Part shown: one piece after another, positions 1-8,567 of the stretch
Position numbering within the stretch: position 1 is the stretch's first letter
Layout of the letters: each line of letters opens with the position of its first letter
Made by a program: the position numbers and the translations under genes
Assembly: GCA_963748925.1 (NCBI GenBank)
Contig: CAVVKG010000003.1
Span: forward strand, 1 to 64,000
DNA: 64,000 bases
Origin: Cryomorpha sp963748925
GTDB lineage: Bacteria; Bacteroidota; Bacteroidia; Flavobacteriales_D; Cryomorphaceae
Direction: 5' to 3'
Notes under the pieces: generated by a model
Seen by the model: the letters and a program-made list of their open reading frames with translations, nothing else
What the model was told of the DNA's origin: nothing
Database searches by the model: none

Positions 1-85
1 ATGTGTGAATGTGTGAATGTGTGGTTGGTGGTTAGCTGTTGGCTTAAGTTTATTGGTAGGGTTTTATTTGGGAATGGATTGAACT
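1..85. repeat. Edge of a dispersed repeat array (same family as 1270-2235)
   Basis: The first bases are short GTGTGAAT repeats followed by a GTTAGCTGTTGGC module and a TTAAGTTTATTGG tail. The same order of modules recurs at about 2165-2215, so this is the end of a repeat array that continues outside the window. No coding potential is apparent. The neighbouring lipoprotein gene is therefore enclosed by related repeats on both sides. Confidence 0.7.
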
Positions 86-104
86 TTGAGTAGGGAGAGG
101 GTTT

Positions 105-143
105 ATGAAAAAAGCGCAAACTCCCGGGGGAATTTGCGCTTTG
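105..143 (-). terminator. Rho-independent terminator of the lipoprotein gene
   Basis: The inverted arms AAAGCGCAAA (111-120) and TTTGCGCTTT (133-142) form a 10-bp stem. Read on the minus strand, the stem runs straight into a T tract (complement of the A run at 108-113). It lies about 35 bases after the stop of the minus-strand lipoprotein gene, the expected place for its terminator. Confidence 0.85.
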
Positions 144-177
144 GACTATTTGGATTGTCTTAATTTAGAAGACGAGA

Positions 178-1011
178 TTAGTTTTTATACTCGCCAGATA
201 TTGTAATTGTTGTTCCAACACCGCTTACGGTCACTGTACTCGTAGTAATGTGTAGCAAGTAATCTTCACCATCGTGAGATACTCCAATAACATCGTCATA
301 GGTGTCATCTGCATCGGTTGATACGTTGTCATATTGTGGAATGGAGGGGCCATTAACAATGGCTAAACCTAGCTCATCCTGAGTTTGAATTGTAGTCCAT
401 GCCGAACTTTGAAGTGATACCATTTCGGTAGCTTCATCCAGCGCTACAATTGCAAAACCAGCTCCAGAGTTTTGTTCCCATTTCAGACCAAACTGGTCGA
501 GGCCGGTCGCCGGGTTTGCACCCTCGCGTGTCCAGGTAAAGGAGGCGGGAGCAGAAAGAGCTACATCCGATCCTACAACATCTACATCAAAAGAAACGGT
601 ACTGGTTTTTCCTAGGTCGTCACTTACGGTAAATGTGTAAGATGTAATACCTAAATTGCTTCCTGAGTTGAATGAAACTGTATCAACATAGATGTTGTCA
701 TCTGTATTTGGAAAGCTATATGGAAAATCATTTCCCTCATAACTTTGCGGAAGTGGATTAACCACGTTGGTTCCGTTTAGAGTTACTGTGAAGTTATCAA
801 GGTCATTTTCACCTTTTCTAGCTTCAATTGCAAAAACTAAATCCGTATTAGGTGTGGTTTCAATATCACCACCCATTGTAGCTGTTTGTGTTTCGCTTAC
901 TGATAAAGATGGTCCGAGGGGTTCATCTTCTCCTTCGTCGTCAGCACAAGAGGTTGTGAAAATAAGGGCTGCACCCATAAGGGCAAGGGTAAAGAATTGT
1001 CTCTTTTTCAT
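178..1011 (-). CDS. Predicted lipoprotein of unknown function
   Basis: The 277-residue product begins with a positively charged start, a hydrophobic stretch and a lipobox ending at Cys22 (TTSC), followed by an acidic DDEGEDE segment. It should therefore be a lipid-anchored protein; acidic residues after the Cys are common in surface-exposed Bacteroidota lipoproteins (family knowledge). The body is rich in Thr, Ser, Val and Asp and looks like beta-sandwich (Ig/cadherin-like) material, with a segment around residues 120-145 (TFTVSDDLGKTSTVSFDV) typical of such folds. I do not recognise a named family. It is monocistronic, with its own terminator downstream and repeat DNA on both sides. An inverted repeat (CCCCTT/AAGGGG, 1097-1113) lies about 85 bases upstream of the start; I saw no clear TAnnTTTG promoter. 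Confidence 0.8.
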   Translation of the reverse strand: MKKRQFFTLALMGAALIFTTSCADDEGEDEPLGPSLSVSETQTATMGGDIETTPNTDLVFAIEARKGENDLDNFTVTLNGTNVVNPLPQSYEGNDFPYSFPNTDDNIYVDTVSFNSGSNLGITSYTFTVSDDLGKTSTVSFDVDVVGSDVALSAPASFTWTREGANPATGLDQFGLKWEQNSGAGFAIVALDEATEMVSLQSSAWTTIQTQDELGLAIVNGPSIPQYDNVSTDADDTYDDVIGVSHDGEDYLLHITTSTVTVSGVGTTITISGEYKN

Positions 1012-1269
1012 AATGTATATTTTATTTTTTAAAATTCTAAATTAGATTGGGATCTGTTCCCATTTAATGGTTATAGGGGCAAGTATGCCTCCATTACCCC
1101 TTGTTTTAAGGGGAAAATGAATTAAGAGGTTAGTCTATTTGTTTGTCAATGAGGCAGTAAGCGAAAGTCCTGGGTTTTTTGCTCGGGAGATTTTAATTCA
1201 TGAAGGAGTGAAGTTAGCGGGAGGAAAGTGTTGAAAGAATTGCTGATGTGTGGAATATTAGGACAATGC

Positions 1270-2235
1270 GGGGGGAAGTTGAATGTTCAATGTGTGAATG
1301 TTCAATGTGTGAATGTTCAAAGTGTGAATGTGTGGATGGAATGTGCGGATGTGCGGATTGGTTTCGAGACGGGAGTTTCTTTAGGAATTGATTGGTAAAT
1401 CTCATGGTGTGCGCTGGGCTCCCCTTATAGGGCTGGGGGCCGGTGAGATGAGGAAAGTGTGAATGTGCGGATGGTAAATGGGCGGATATGGTTGATATGC
1501 GGATTATTCCCTACGGTCATCCGTACGGAGTCCTTACAGTCCTGAGAGCGCTTCGCTGAGTTGGGCTCTCGGGACGGGATTTTCTTTGGGAAATGATTGG
1601 TAAATCTAATGGTGTGCGCAGGGCGGGGAATGTTCAATGTGTGAATGTGCGGATTTGTAGATGGGCGGATGTGCGGATTATCTTTCGAGACGGGAGTTTC
1701 TTTAGGAATTGATTGGTAAATCTCATGGCGTGCGCAGGGCTCCCCTTACATGGGCTGGGGGCGAGCGAGGTGAATGTGTGAATGTGCGGATTTGTAGATG
1801 GGCGGATGTGCGGATGTGCGGATTATCTTTCGAGACGGGAGTTTCTTTAGGAATTGATTGGTAAATCTCATGGCGTGCGCAGGGCGGGGAATGTTCAATG
1901 TGTGAATGTGCGGATTTGTAGATGGGCGGATGTGCGGATTATCTTTCGAGACGGGAGTTTCTTTAGGAATTGATTGGTAAATCTAATGGTGTGCGCAGGG
2001 CGGGGAATGTTCAATGTGTGAATCACTGACGCTAACGGTCAGGATGTGCGGTGTTCAAAGTGTGAATGATGAAAGTGTATTTGGTGGTTAGCTGTTGTAT
2101 GTGGGGCCTTTGGCTGAGAGGAATGCACAAGGGCGACGCCTCTGGCGAGGTAAACTGGGTGGGAATGTTGAAAGTGTATTTGATGGTTAGCTGTTGGCTT
2201 AAGTTTATTGGCTGGGATTTTCTGAGTTTGAAGCG
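1270..2235. repeat. Composite non-coding repeat array (15-bp minisatellite plus ~117-bp unit)
   Basis: This stretch has no convincing gene. It contains 15-bp tandem units (GAATGTTCAATGTGT and variants, about 1280-1330) and a longer unit marked by CGAGACGGGAGTTTCTTTAG, seen near 1363, 1567 (variant), 1684, 1829 and 1946. Two intervals between these marks are about 117 bp. Further modules are GGCGACGCCTCTGG and GTTAGCTGTTGGC. The short open frames across it, rich in His, Ser and Asn-Ile-His, follow from the 15-bp period and are not credible proteins. The flanks 1012-1269 and 2236-2431 show nothing else I can name apart from the stem-loop at 1097-1113. Confidence 0.8.
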
Positions 2236-2431
2236 CCATTGATGAGAGGTGGTGGAAGGGAGATATTTGTTGAGAAAGCGGTGAAGGTATTTGGTTTTTT
2301 TGCGGGGTTGAAAATTTGAGAGTTCGTGTAGAATATGTTAAAAAGGGGATGAGACAAGTCTTTGCAGGTCTAGTAAAAACGGTGAATGGAGAAATATATT
2401 CAAACAGGTGAAAATTTTTTGAAATCTCATG

Positions 2432-2461
2432 TTGGTTTATTCATTAATTCTCGTACATTTG
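2432..2461 (+). promoter_or_regulatory. Bacteroidota-type promoter of the ribosomal supercluster
   Basis: TTGG at 2432-2435 is followed, with 19 bases between TTG and the -7 box, by TACATTTG at 2454-2461. The latter matches the Bacteroidota housekeeping-sigma -7 element TAnnTTTG and the former its -33 TTTG/TTG element. Transcription should start near 2466, about 60 bases before rpsL. This is the only consensus promoter I found ahead of the cluster, whose genes are closely spaced. Confidence 0.75.
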
Positions 2462-2464
2462 CAC

Positions 2465-2492
2465 CCCCAATTTAGCGATTTGGGGATTTTTT
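2465..2492 (+). promoter_or_regulatory. Leader hairpin with T tract in front of rpsL
   Basis: CCCCAA (2465-2470) and TTGGGG (2480-2485) can pair around a 9-base loop and are followed by A and six T (2487-2492). This has the form of a short intrinsic terminator or attenuator. It sits at the predicted 5' end of the ribosomal-protein transcript, so it could act in attenuation or as a 5' stabilising stem. Role inferred only. Confidence 0.5.
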
Positions 2493-2528
2493 AATCGCGC
2501 GAAAAACTGATTTAGAGCAATATAAATT

Positions 2529-2903
2529 ATGCCAACTATACAGCAACTAGTACGTAAGGGACGGACTACCAAAGCAAAAACGAGTAAGTCTGCCGCACTT
2601 GCATCATGTCCTCAGAGACGTGGGGTTTGTGTTCGTGTATACACGACTACACCAAAGAAACCGAATTCAGCGATGCGAAAAGTAGCACGTGTACGTCTTA
2701 CCAATGGTAAAGAGGTCAATGCTTACATCGGTGGAGAGGGACACAACCTACAAGAGCACAGTATTGTACTAGTGCGTGGAGGAAGAGTAAAAGATTTACC
2801 AGGGGTAAGATACCACATAGTACGTGGTGCACTTGATACCGCCGGGGTAGATGGAAGAACACAAAGAAGATCTAAATACGGAACTAAACGTCCGAAAAAA
2901 TAA
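2529..2903 (+). CDS. rpsL: 30S ribosomal protein S12
   Basis: The 124-residue protein has the usual S12 length and the conserved decoding-site loops TTPKKPNS (residues 40-46) and VRGGRVKDLPGV (82-93). S12 sits at the A-site of the small subunit and takes part in codon-anticodon proofreading. Lys43 and Lys88, the positions where streptomycin-resistance substitutions usually occur, are both Lys, so the sequence is of the sensitive type by family knowledge. It is the first gene of the cluster, with rpsG 19 bases downstream. Confidence 0.98.
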   Translation: MPTIQQLVRKGRTTKAKTSKSAALASCPQRRGVCVRVYTTTPKKPNSAMRKVARVRLTNGKEVNAYIGGEGHNLQEHSIVLVRGGRVKDLPGVRYHIVRGALDTAGVDGRTQRRSKYGTKRPKK

Positions 2904-2922
2904 TAATTAGCCGTTACAAGTC

Positions 2923-3390
2923 ATGAGAAGAAAGACCGCTAAAAAACGCATTACGCTACCAGATCCGAAGTTTAACGAGATTTTGGTAACCAAGTTTGTG
3001 AACAATATGATGTTGTCGGGTAAGAAAAACCTTGCATACAATATTTTTTACGACGCCATCGCAATGGTTGATGAGAAGAGTGAAGATTCCGGACTTGATG
3101 TTTGGAAGAAGGCCCTGAGCAATGTAACTCCTGCCGTTGAGGTAAAGAGTCGCCGTGTTGGTGGTGCTACTTTTCAGATTCCACAGCCTGTGCGTGATGA
3201 CCGCAAAGTAGCGATCAGCATGCAATGGTTAATTAGCTATTCGCGGAAGCGTAACGAGAAAACCATGAGCCAGAGACTGGCGAATGAGATTCTTGCTGCG
3301 TCGAAAGAAGAAGGTGCTGCTTTCAAGAAGAAAGAAGATACGCACAGAATGGCAGAGGCTAACAGAGCATTCTCTCATTTCAGATTCTAA
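2923..3390 (+). CDS. rpsG: 30S ribosomal protein S7
   Basis: The 155-residue product has the S7 fold, with conserved SRRVGGATFQIP and the C-terminal helix region KKEDTHRMAEANRAF. S7 binds the 3' major domain of 16S rRNA, starts assembly of the 30S head and lines the E-site. It stands between rpsL and fusA in the classical str order, with a 26-base gap to fusA. In other bacteria S7 also represses its own operon; no such site is evident here. Confidence 0.98.
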   Translation: MRRKTAKKRITLPDPKFNEILVTKFVNNMMLSGKKNLAYNIFYDAIAMVDEKSEDSGLDVWKKALSNVTPAVEVKSRRVGGATFQIPQPVRDDRKVAISMQWLISYSRKRNEKTMSQRLANEILAASKEEGAAFKKKEDTHRMAEANRAFSHFRF

Positions 3391-3416
3391 AATAAGAGCT
3401 GATAAAGAATATTATA

Positions 3417-5525
3417 ATGGCAAAAAGAGACTTAAAATTCACGAGAAACATTGGTATTGCTGCCCACATTGATGCTGGGAAGACAACAACTACCGAGCGT
3501 ATTCTATACTACGGTGGTGTAAGCCACAAGATAGGTGAGGTTCATGATGGTGCTGCTACTATGGACTGGATGGCGCAAGAACAGGAGCGTGGTATTACCA
3601 TTACTTCTGCTGCGACTACTCTGGACTGGATGTACCGCGATCAGAAATACCATGTAAACGTTATTGACACCCCGGGTCACGTTGATTTTACCGTTGAGGT
3701 AAACAGATCACTACGTGTACTTGACGGGTTGGTTTTCTTGTTTAGTGCAGTTGATGGTGTTGAGCCACAATCTGAGACTAACTGGAGACTTGCAAATAAT
3801 TACAATGTACCGCGCCTTGGTTTTGTAAATAAAATGGACCGTCAGGGTGCCGACTTCTTAAATGTTTGCCAGCAGGTAAAAGAGATGTTAGGAAGCCACG
3901 CTTTGCCATTGCAAATTCCAATTGGTTCTGAAGACGATTTCAAAGGTGTTGTTGACTTGATCAACTTCCGTGGAATTGTATGGAACGAGGAAGATATGGG
4001 TATGACTTTTCAGGAGGTTGATATTCCTGCTGAGATTATGGACGAGGCGCTTGAATACCGTGAGAAATTGCTCGAAGCGGTAGCTGAGTTTAACGATACT
4101 CTATTAGAGAAATTCTTTGAAGATCCTGAGTCGCTTACAGAGCGTGAGGTTCTTGATGCATTGCGTGAAGCAGTTATCTCCGGAAAAGTTGTTCCGATGA
4201 TGTGTGGATCGGCCTTTAAAAACAAAGGTGTTCAGGCTATGCTTGACATGGTAATGGAATTGCTTCCATCACCTATGGACGTTGAGGCTATCGTGGGTGT
4301 TAACCCTGATACAGATAAAGAAGAGAAGAGAAAGCCAGGATTTGATGAGCCATTGGCCGGGTTAGCATTTAAGATTGCTACCGATCCATTCGTAGGTCGT
4401 CTTTGCTTTACTCGAGTTTATTCAGGTGTGCTTGATTCAGGGTCGTATGTTCTTAACACACGTACCGGGAAGAAAGAGCGTATATCGCGTATTTTCCAGA
4501 TGCACGCCAACAAACAGAAACAAGTTGAGTCATTAGGAGCCGGAGATATCGGTGCACTAGTAGGATTTAAAGATATTAAAACGGGGGATACCCTATGTGA
4601 CGAGAAGCACCCAATTGTGCTTGAGTCTATGGACTTCCCAGATCCGGTAATCGGATTGGCAATTGAGCCAAAAACACAAGCTGACCTTGACCGTTTAGGT
4701 GTAGGATTGAACAAGCTTGCTGAAGAGGATCCAACATTCCAGGTACACACTGACGAGGATTCTGGTCAGACAGTAATCAGCGGAATGGGAGAGCTTCACC
4801 TTGATATCATCGTTGACCGTTTACGTCGCGAGTTTAAGGTAGAGGTTAACCAGGGAGCTCCGCAGGTATCGTACAAAGAGACGATTACCGGCACAGTAGA
4901 ACACCGTGAGGTTTACAAGAAACAAACGGGTGGTCGTGGTAAATTTGCTGATATCAGCGTAACCATAGAGCCAGGTGATCCGGAGAAACCAGGATTGATT
5001 TTTGAAAATATTATTAAGGGTGGTAACATTCCACGTGAGTTCGTTCCTTCGGTAGAGAAAGGATTTAAAGAAGCAATGGCTAACGGTGTATTGGCCGGTT
5101 ACCCTGTAGATTCTTTAAAAGTAACCTTGAAAGATGGTTCATTCCACGCGGTCGATTCAGATCAGTTATCATTTGAGCTTGCAGCCAAATTGGCTTACCG
5201 TACAGCATTGCCAAAAGCAAAACCTGTACTTCTTGAGCCAATTATGAAAGTAGAAGTGCTAACTCCCGAGGAAAACATGGGTGACATCGTAGGTGACCTT
5301 AACAGACGTCGTGGAGTAATGGAAGGAATGGGAGATCGTTCCGGTGCGAAGGTTATCAAAGCCAAAGTTCCACTTTCGGAAATGTTTGGTTATGTAACCC
5401 AATTGAGAACAATGTCTTCAGGTCGTGCTACATCAACAATGGAATTTTCGCATTATGCAGAAGCTCCACGCGGTGTGCAGGACGAGATAATTGCAAAAGT
5501 AAAAGGTAAAAAAATAGAAGCGTAA
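3417..5525 (+). CDS. fusA: Translation elongation factor G
   Basis: This 702-residue GTPase drives ribosomal translocation. The G domain carries the P-loop AHIDAGKTTTTE (residues 16-27), DTPGHVDF (G3) and NKMD (G4). Domain II follows from about residue 305 and domains III to V complete the tRNA-mimicking part, with GMGELHLDI in domain III. The length fits EF-G1 rather than the shorter paralogues. It is followed 18 bases later by rpsJ with no tuf gene between, the usual arrangement in Bacteroidota, where tuf lies elsewhere (family knowledge). Confidence 0.97.
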   Translation: MAKRDLKFTRNIGIAAHIDAGKTTTTERILYYGGVSHKIGEVHDGAATMDWMAQEQERGITITSAATTLDWMYRDQKYHVNVIDTPGHVDFTVEVNRSLRVLDGLVFLFSAVDGVEPQSETNWRLANNYNVPRLGFVNKMDRQGADFLNVCQQVKEMLGSHALPLQIPIGSEDDFKGVVDLINFRGIVWNEEDMGMTFQEVDIPAEIMDEALEYREKLLEAVAEFNDTLLEKFFEDPESLTEREVLDALREAVISGKVVPMMCGSAFKNKGVQAMLDMVMELLPSPMDVEAIVGVNPDTDKEEKRKPGFDEPLAGLAFKIATDPFVGRLCFTRVYSGVLDSGSYVLNTRTGKKERISRIFQMHANKQKQVESLGAGDIGALVGFKDIKTGDTLCDEKHPIVLESMDFPDPVIGLAIEPKTQADLDRLGVGLNKLAEEDPTFQVHTDEDSGQTVISGMGELHLDIIVDRLRREFKVEVNQGAPQVSYKETITGTVEHREVYKKQTGGRGKFADISVTIEPGDPEKPGLIFENIIKGGNIPREFVPSVEKGFKEAMANGVLAGYPVDSLKVTLKDGSFHAVDSDQLSFELAAKLAYRTALPKAKPVLLEPIMKVEVLTPEENMGDIVGDLNRRRGVMEGMGDRSGAKVIKAKVPLSEMFGYVTQLRTMSSGRATSTMEFSHYAEAPRGVQDEIIAKVKGKKIEA

Positions 5526-5543
5526 CAAGCAGCATTCATAACG

Positions 5544-5849
5544 ATGAGTCAAAAAATTCGCATCAAGTTAAAGTCATACGATCACAATCTCGTTGACAAG
5601 TCAGCAGAGAAGATTGTAAAGACAGTAAAAACCACCGGAGCGGTGGTGAGTGGTCCAATTCCATTGCCTACTCACAAACGTATTTATACGGTGCTTCGTT
5701 CACCCCACGTGAACAAGAAATCGAGAGAACAATTTGAGTTGTGCGCTTACAAGCGTCTACTTGATATATACAGTTCTTCTTCAAAAACGGTAGATGCTCT
5801 AATGAGATTGGAGTTACCTAGCGGAGTTGAAGTTGAAATTAAAGTTTGA
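5544..5849 (+). CDS. rpsJ: 30S ribosomal protein S10
   Basis: A 101-residue S10 protein with the hallmark segment PLPTHKRIYTVLRSPHVNKK (residues 40-59). S10 binds the 30S head and also pairs with NusB in antitermination complexes. It begins the S10 part of the cluster, joined to fusA by only 18 bases without a visible promoter or terminator, so the str and S10 groups are probably co-transcribed here. Confidence 0.97.
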   Translation: MSQKIRIKLKSYDHNLVDKSAEKIVKTVKTTGAVVSGPIPLPTHKRIYTVLRSPHVNKKSREQFELCAYKRLLDIYSSSSKTVDALMRLELPSGVEVEIKV

Positions 5850-5867
5850 TAGAATAAAAACAAGAAA

Positions 5868-6488
5868 ATGCCAGGTTTAATAGGTAAAAAAATCGGAATG
5901 ACCAGCACGTATGATGCAGACGGAAAAAACGTCTCTTGTACGATAATACAGGCTGGTCCTTGTGTAGTAACACAAGTGAAGACCGAAGCCAAGGATGGCT
6001 ACCGAGCTATCCAATTGGGTTTCGGCGACAGGAAGGAGAAAAATACTCCCGCTCCACTAAAAGGGCATTTCAAGAAAGCTAAAACTTCCCCCAAGCAGCG
6101 ACTTGCTGAATTTTCGGGATACGAGGAAGACTTGACACTTGGCGATGAGGTTAATGTAGAAATCTTCACAGAAGGTGAATTCATTGATGTTGTTGGTAAG
6201 ACAAAGGGTAAAGGTTTTCAAGGCGTTGTAAAACGTCATGGCTTTGGTGGTGTAGGACAAGCTACTCACGGACAACACAACAGGCTAAGAGCGCCGGGAT
6301 CAATTGGTGCTGCGTCTTATCCGGCTCGTGTATTCAAAGGAATGCGAATGGGAGGACAAATGGGTAATACACGCGTTACTTTGGAGAACATCCAGGTATT
6401 GAAAGTGATGCCAGAGCAGTCTCTTCTAATTGTGAAGGGTTCAGTGCCCGGTCCTAAAGGTTCGTTTCTAATCTTAGAGAAAAACTAA
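5868..6488 (+). CDS. rplC: 50S ribosomal protein L3
   Basis: The 206-residue protein starts MPGLIGKKIGMTS, the normal bacterial L3 start. The extended loop that reaches towards the peptidyl transferase centre is present around residues 110-160 (GKGFQGVVKRHGFGG, then ATHGQHNRLRAPGSIG). L3 is one of the initiator proteins of 50S assembly. Its stop codon abuts the rplD start with no bases between. Confidence 0.97.
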   Translation: MPGLIGKKIGMTSTYDADGKNVSCTIIQAGPCVVTQVKTEAKDGYRAIQLGFGDRKEKNTPAPLKGHFKKAKTSPKQRLAEFSGYEEDLTLGDEVNVEIFTEGEFIDVVGKTKGKGFQGVVKRHGFGGVGQATHGQHNRLRAPGSIGAASYPARVFKGMRMGGQMGNTRVTLENIQVLKVMPEQSLLIVKGSVPGPKGSFLILEKN

Positions 6489-7124
6489 ATGGAACTATCA
6501 GTATTAAATATAGAGGGCAAGGAAACCAAAAAGGTTAAGCTCAACGACGAAATTTTCGGTATAGAGCCAAACGATCACGCCATTTATTTGGATGTGAAGC
6601 AGTATGGAGCTAATAACCGTCAGGGTACTCACAAGGCGAAAGAGCGCAGTGAAGTAAAAGGGAGTACTCGTAAGATAAAGAAACAAAAAGGTACGGGTAC
6701 TGCTCGTGCCGGGGATATCAAAAATCCATTGTTTAGAGGTGGAGGTAGAGTTTTTGGTCCGCGACCAAGAGACTACAGCTTCAAGTTAAACAAGAAAGTA
6801 AAGATATTGGCACGTAAGTCGGCACTTAGCTACAAAGCAAAAGACGGGCAGATCGTAGTGGTTGAAGACATCAAAATGGATGTTCCAAAGACCTCTCAAT
6901 ACCTTTCGATCATGAATGCATTAAAAGTTGCTGATCAAAAACCACTTTTAGTGTTGAGTGAGAAGGATAATATAGTATCTTTGTCGTCCCGAAATTGCCA
7001 GGGCCATAAAGTAGTGCAGGCCAGCGATTTGTGTACATATGACATTTTACGTCACAAGTCACTAATCATTTCTGAGAGCGCTTTACCGGTAATTGAGAGC
7101 ACATTAAACAGATTTAGCAAATGA
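6489..7124 (+). CDS. rplD: 50S ribosomal protein L4
   Basis: The 211-residue protein contains the L4 extension that lines the exit tunnel (KQKGTGTARAGDIKNPLFRG, about residues 61-80). L4 binds domain I of 23S rRNA and in enterobacteria autoregulates the S10 operon; no equivalent leader is recognisable here. The last four bases overlap the start of rplW (ATGA), which indicates translational coupling. Confidence 0.97.
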   Translation: MELSVLNIEGKETKKVKLNDEIFGIEPNDHAIYLDVKQYGANNRQGTHKAKERSEVKGSTRKIKKQKGTGTARAGDIKNPLFRGGGRVFGPRPRDYSFKLNKKVKILARKSALSYKAKDGQIVVVEDIKMDVPKTSQYLSIMNALKVADQKPLLVLSEKDNIVSLSSRNCQGHKVVQASDLCTYDILRHKSLIISESALPVIESTLNRFSK

Positions 7125-7414
7125 GCCAGATAGTAATTAAGCCCGTTATCACCGAAAAGATGACAGCTGCTACCGAAGACATAAACCGATATGGTTTTAT
7201 CGTTAAGAACGATGCGAACAAGATTCAAATCAAGGAAGCGGTAGAAAAGCTATACGGTGTAAACGTTGAGAAGGTGTGGACAATGCGCTACGCCGGAAAA
7301 TCAAAGAGCCGATTTACAAAAACCGGCCTAATAACAGGAAAGAGTGGAGCCTTTAAGAAAGCAATGGTAAGCATTGCTGAAGGCGAAACGATTGATCTTT
7401 ACAGCAATATTTAA
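7121..7414 (+). CDS. rplW: 50S ribosomal protein L23
   Basis: A 97-residue L23, starting MSQIVIKPVITEKMTA, with the conserved VEKVWTMRYAGK strand region. L23 sits at the tunnel exit and is the docking site for signal recognition particle and trigger factor. The start codon overlaps the rplD stop by four bases, and rplB follows after 11 bases. Confidence 0.97.
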   Translation: MSQIVIKPVITEKMTAATEDINRYGFIVKNDANKIQIKEAVEKLYGVNVEKVWTMRYAGKSKSRFTKTGLITGKSGAFKKAMVSIAEGETIDLYSNI

Positions 7415-7425
7415 ACCGAACAGTA

Positions 7426-8250
7426 ATGCCGGTAAGAAAACTACGTCCAACAACACCAGGACAACGACATAAGATTCTGAGCACCTTCTCGGAGATCACT
7501 ACAGACAAACCTGAAAAGAGTCTTTTGGCTCCGATAAGCAAGTCGGGTGGTAGAAACAACCAGGGACGCATGACAATGCGTTACATAGGGGGTGGTCACA
7601 AAAGACGCTACCGTATAATCGACTTCAAGCGCGATAAGCATGGAGTAGATGCAACAGTAGAAACAGTAGAATACGATCCAAACCGCACAGCGCGTATTGC
7701 ATTGGTAAAATACACTGATGGTGAGAAACGGTACATTATAGCACCGGAAGGCATCGCAGTAGGCCAGACAGTTCGCAGTGGCGAGGGAGTTTCGGTAGAA
7801 GTTGGTAATGCCATGCTTCTAAGTGAGATTCCTTTGGGTACCGTAGTTCACAACGTTGAAATGCGCCCGGGACAGGGTGGTGTTATAGCGCGTGGAGCCG
7901 GTAGCTATGCTCAGCTTAATGCGAGAGATGGAAAGTATGCTATTTTGAAAATGCCTTCTGGCGAGACGCGTATGGTATTAGTTACCTGCATGGCTACAGT
8001 AGGAGTTGTTTCAAATGGAGAGCATTCGCTAGAGCGTTCTGGTAAGGCTGGTAGAAGCCGCTGGAAAGGACGTCGTCCACGTGTACGTGGAGTAGTAATG
8101 AATCCTGTAGATCACCCGATGGGTGGTGGTGAAGGACGTAACTCTGGTGGACATCCACGCAGCAGAAACGGAATTCCGGCTAAAGGATTTAAGACGCGTA
8201 ATAAGAAGAAAGCGTCTAATAGGCACATTATAGAACGCAGAAAGAAATAA
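7426..8250 (+). CDS. rplB: 50S ribosomal protein L2
   Basis: The 274-residue L2 has its RNA-binding OB and SH3-like core and the C-terminal signature MNPVDHPMGGGEG, whose His is close to the peptidyl transferase centre in known structures. L2 is needed for subunit joining. It ends in a Lys/Arg-rich tail and is followed 7 bases later by rpsS, in standard S10 order. Confidence 0.98.
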   Translation: MPVRKLRPTTPGQRHKILSTFSEITTDKPEKSLLAPISKSGGRNNQGRMTMRYIGGGHKRRYRIIDFKRDKHGVDATVETVEYDPNRTARIALVKYTDGEKRYIIAPEGIAVGQTVRSGEGVSVEVGNAMLLSEIPLGTVVHNVEMRPGQGGVIARGAGSYAQLNARDGKYAILKMPSGETRMVLVTCMATVGVVSNGEHSLERSGKAGRSRWKGRRPRVRGVVMNPVDHPMGGGEGRNSGGHPRSRNGIPAKGFKTRNKKKASNRHIIERRKK

Positions 8251-8257
8251 TTGAGAA

Positions 8258-8536
8258 ATGAGCAGATCACTCAAAAAACCACCTTTCGTACACTACAAGC
8301 TTAATGCGCGTGTAGAAGATGCACAGGCAAATAGCAAGAAGACAGTTATTAAAACATGGTCACGCGCAAGCACGATCACTCCTGACTTTGTTGGTATGAC
8401 CATAGCGGTGCACAACGGAAATAAATTTATACCGGTTTATGTTACCGAGAATATGGTAGGACATAAATTAGGTGAGTTTTCACCAACACGGACCTTCCGT
8501 GGCCATGGTGGTAATAAGAAAGATAAACGACGCTAA
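8258..8536 (+). CDS. rpsS: 30S ribosomal protein S19
   Basis: The 92-residue product begins MSRSLKKPPFVHYKL and contains TWSRASTITPDFVGMTIAVHN in its middle, a strong S19 signature. S19 forms a complex with S13 in the 30S head and contacts the A-site tRNA and inter-subunit bridges. The tail GHGGNKKDKRR is basic as usual. The 31-base gap to rplV holds no recognisable signal. Confidence 0.97.
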   Translation: MSRSLKKPPFVHYKLNARVEDAQANSKKTVIKTWSRASTITPDFVGMTIAVHNGNKFIPVYVTENMVGHKLGEFSPTRTFRGHGGNKKDKRR

Positions 8537-8567
8537 TTGCCCGAAAAGGCTCGAAAATAAATAACCT

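Noticed and set aside
1097..1113. CCCCTT/AAGGGG inverted repeat as a terminator
   Set aside because: No T tract follows on either strand. It may be a leader stem or an operator, but nothing decides this.
1214..1637. Two short minus-strand frames (63 and 70 codons)
   Set aside because: Both are made of array modules repeated elsewhere in other frames, with no conserved start and no plausible product.
5525..5544. Missing tuf between fusA and rpsJ as an anomaly
   Set aside because: In Bacteroidota tuf normally lies with the rplK-rpoBC cluster, so the order here is ordinary.
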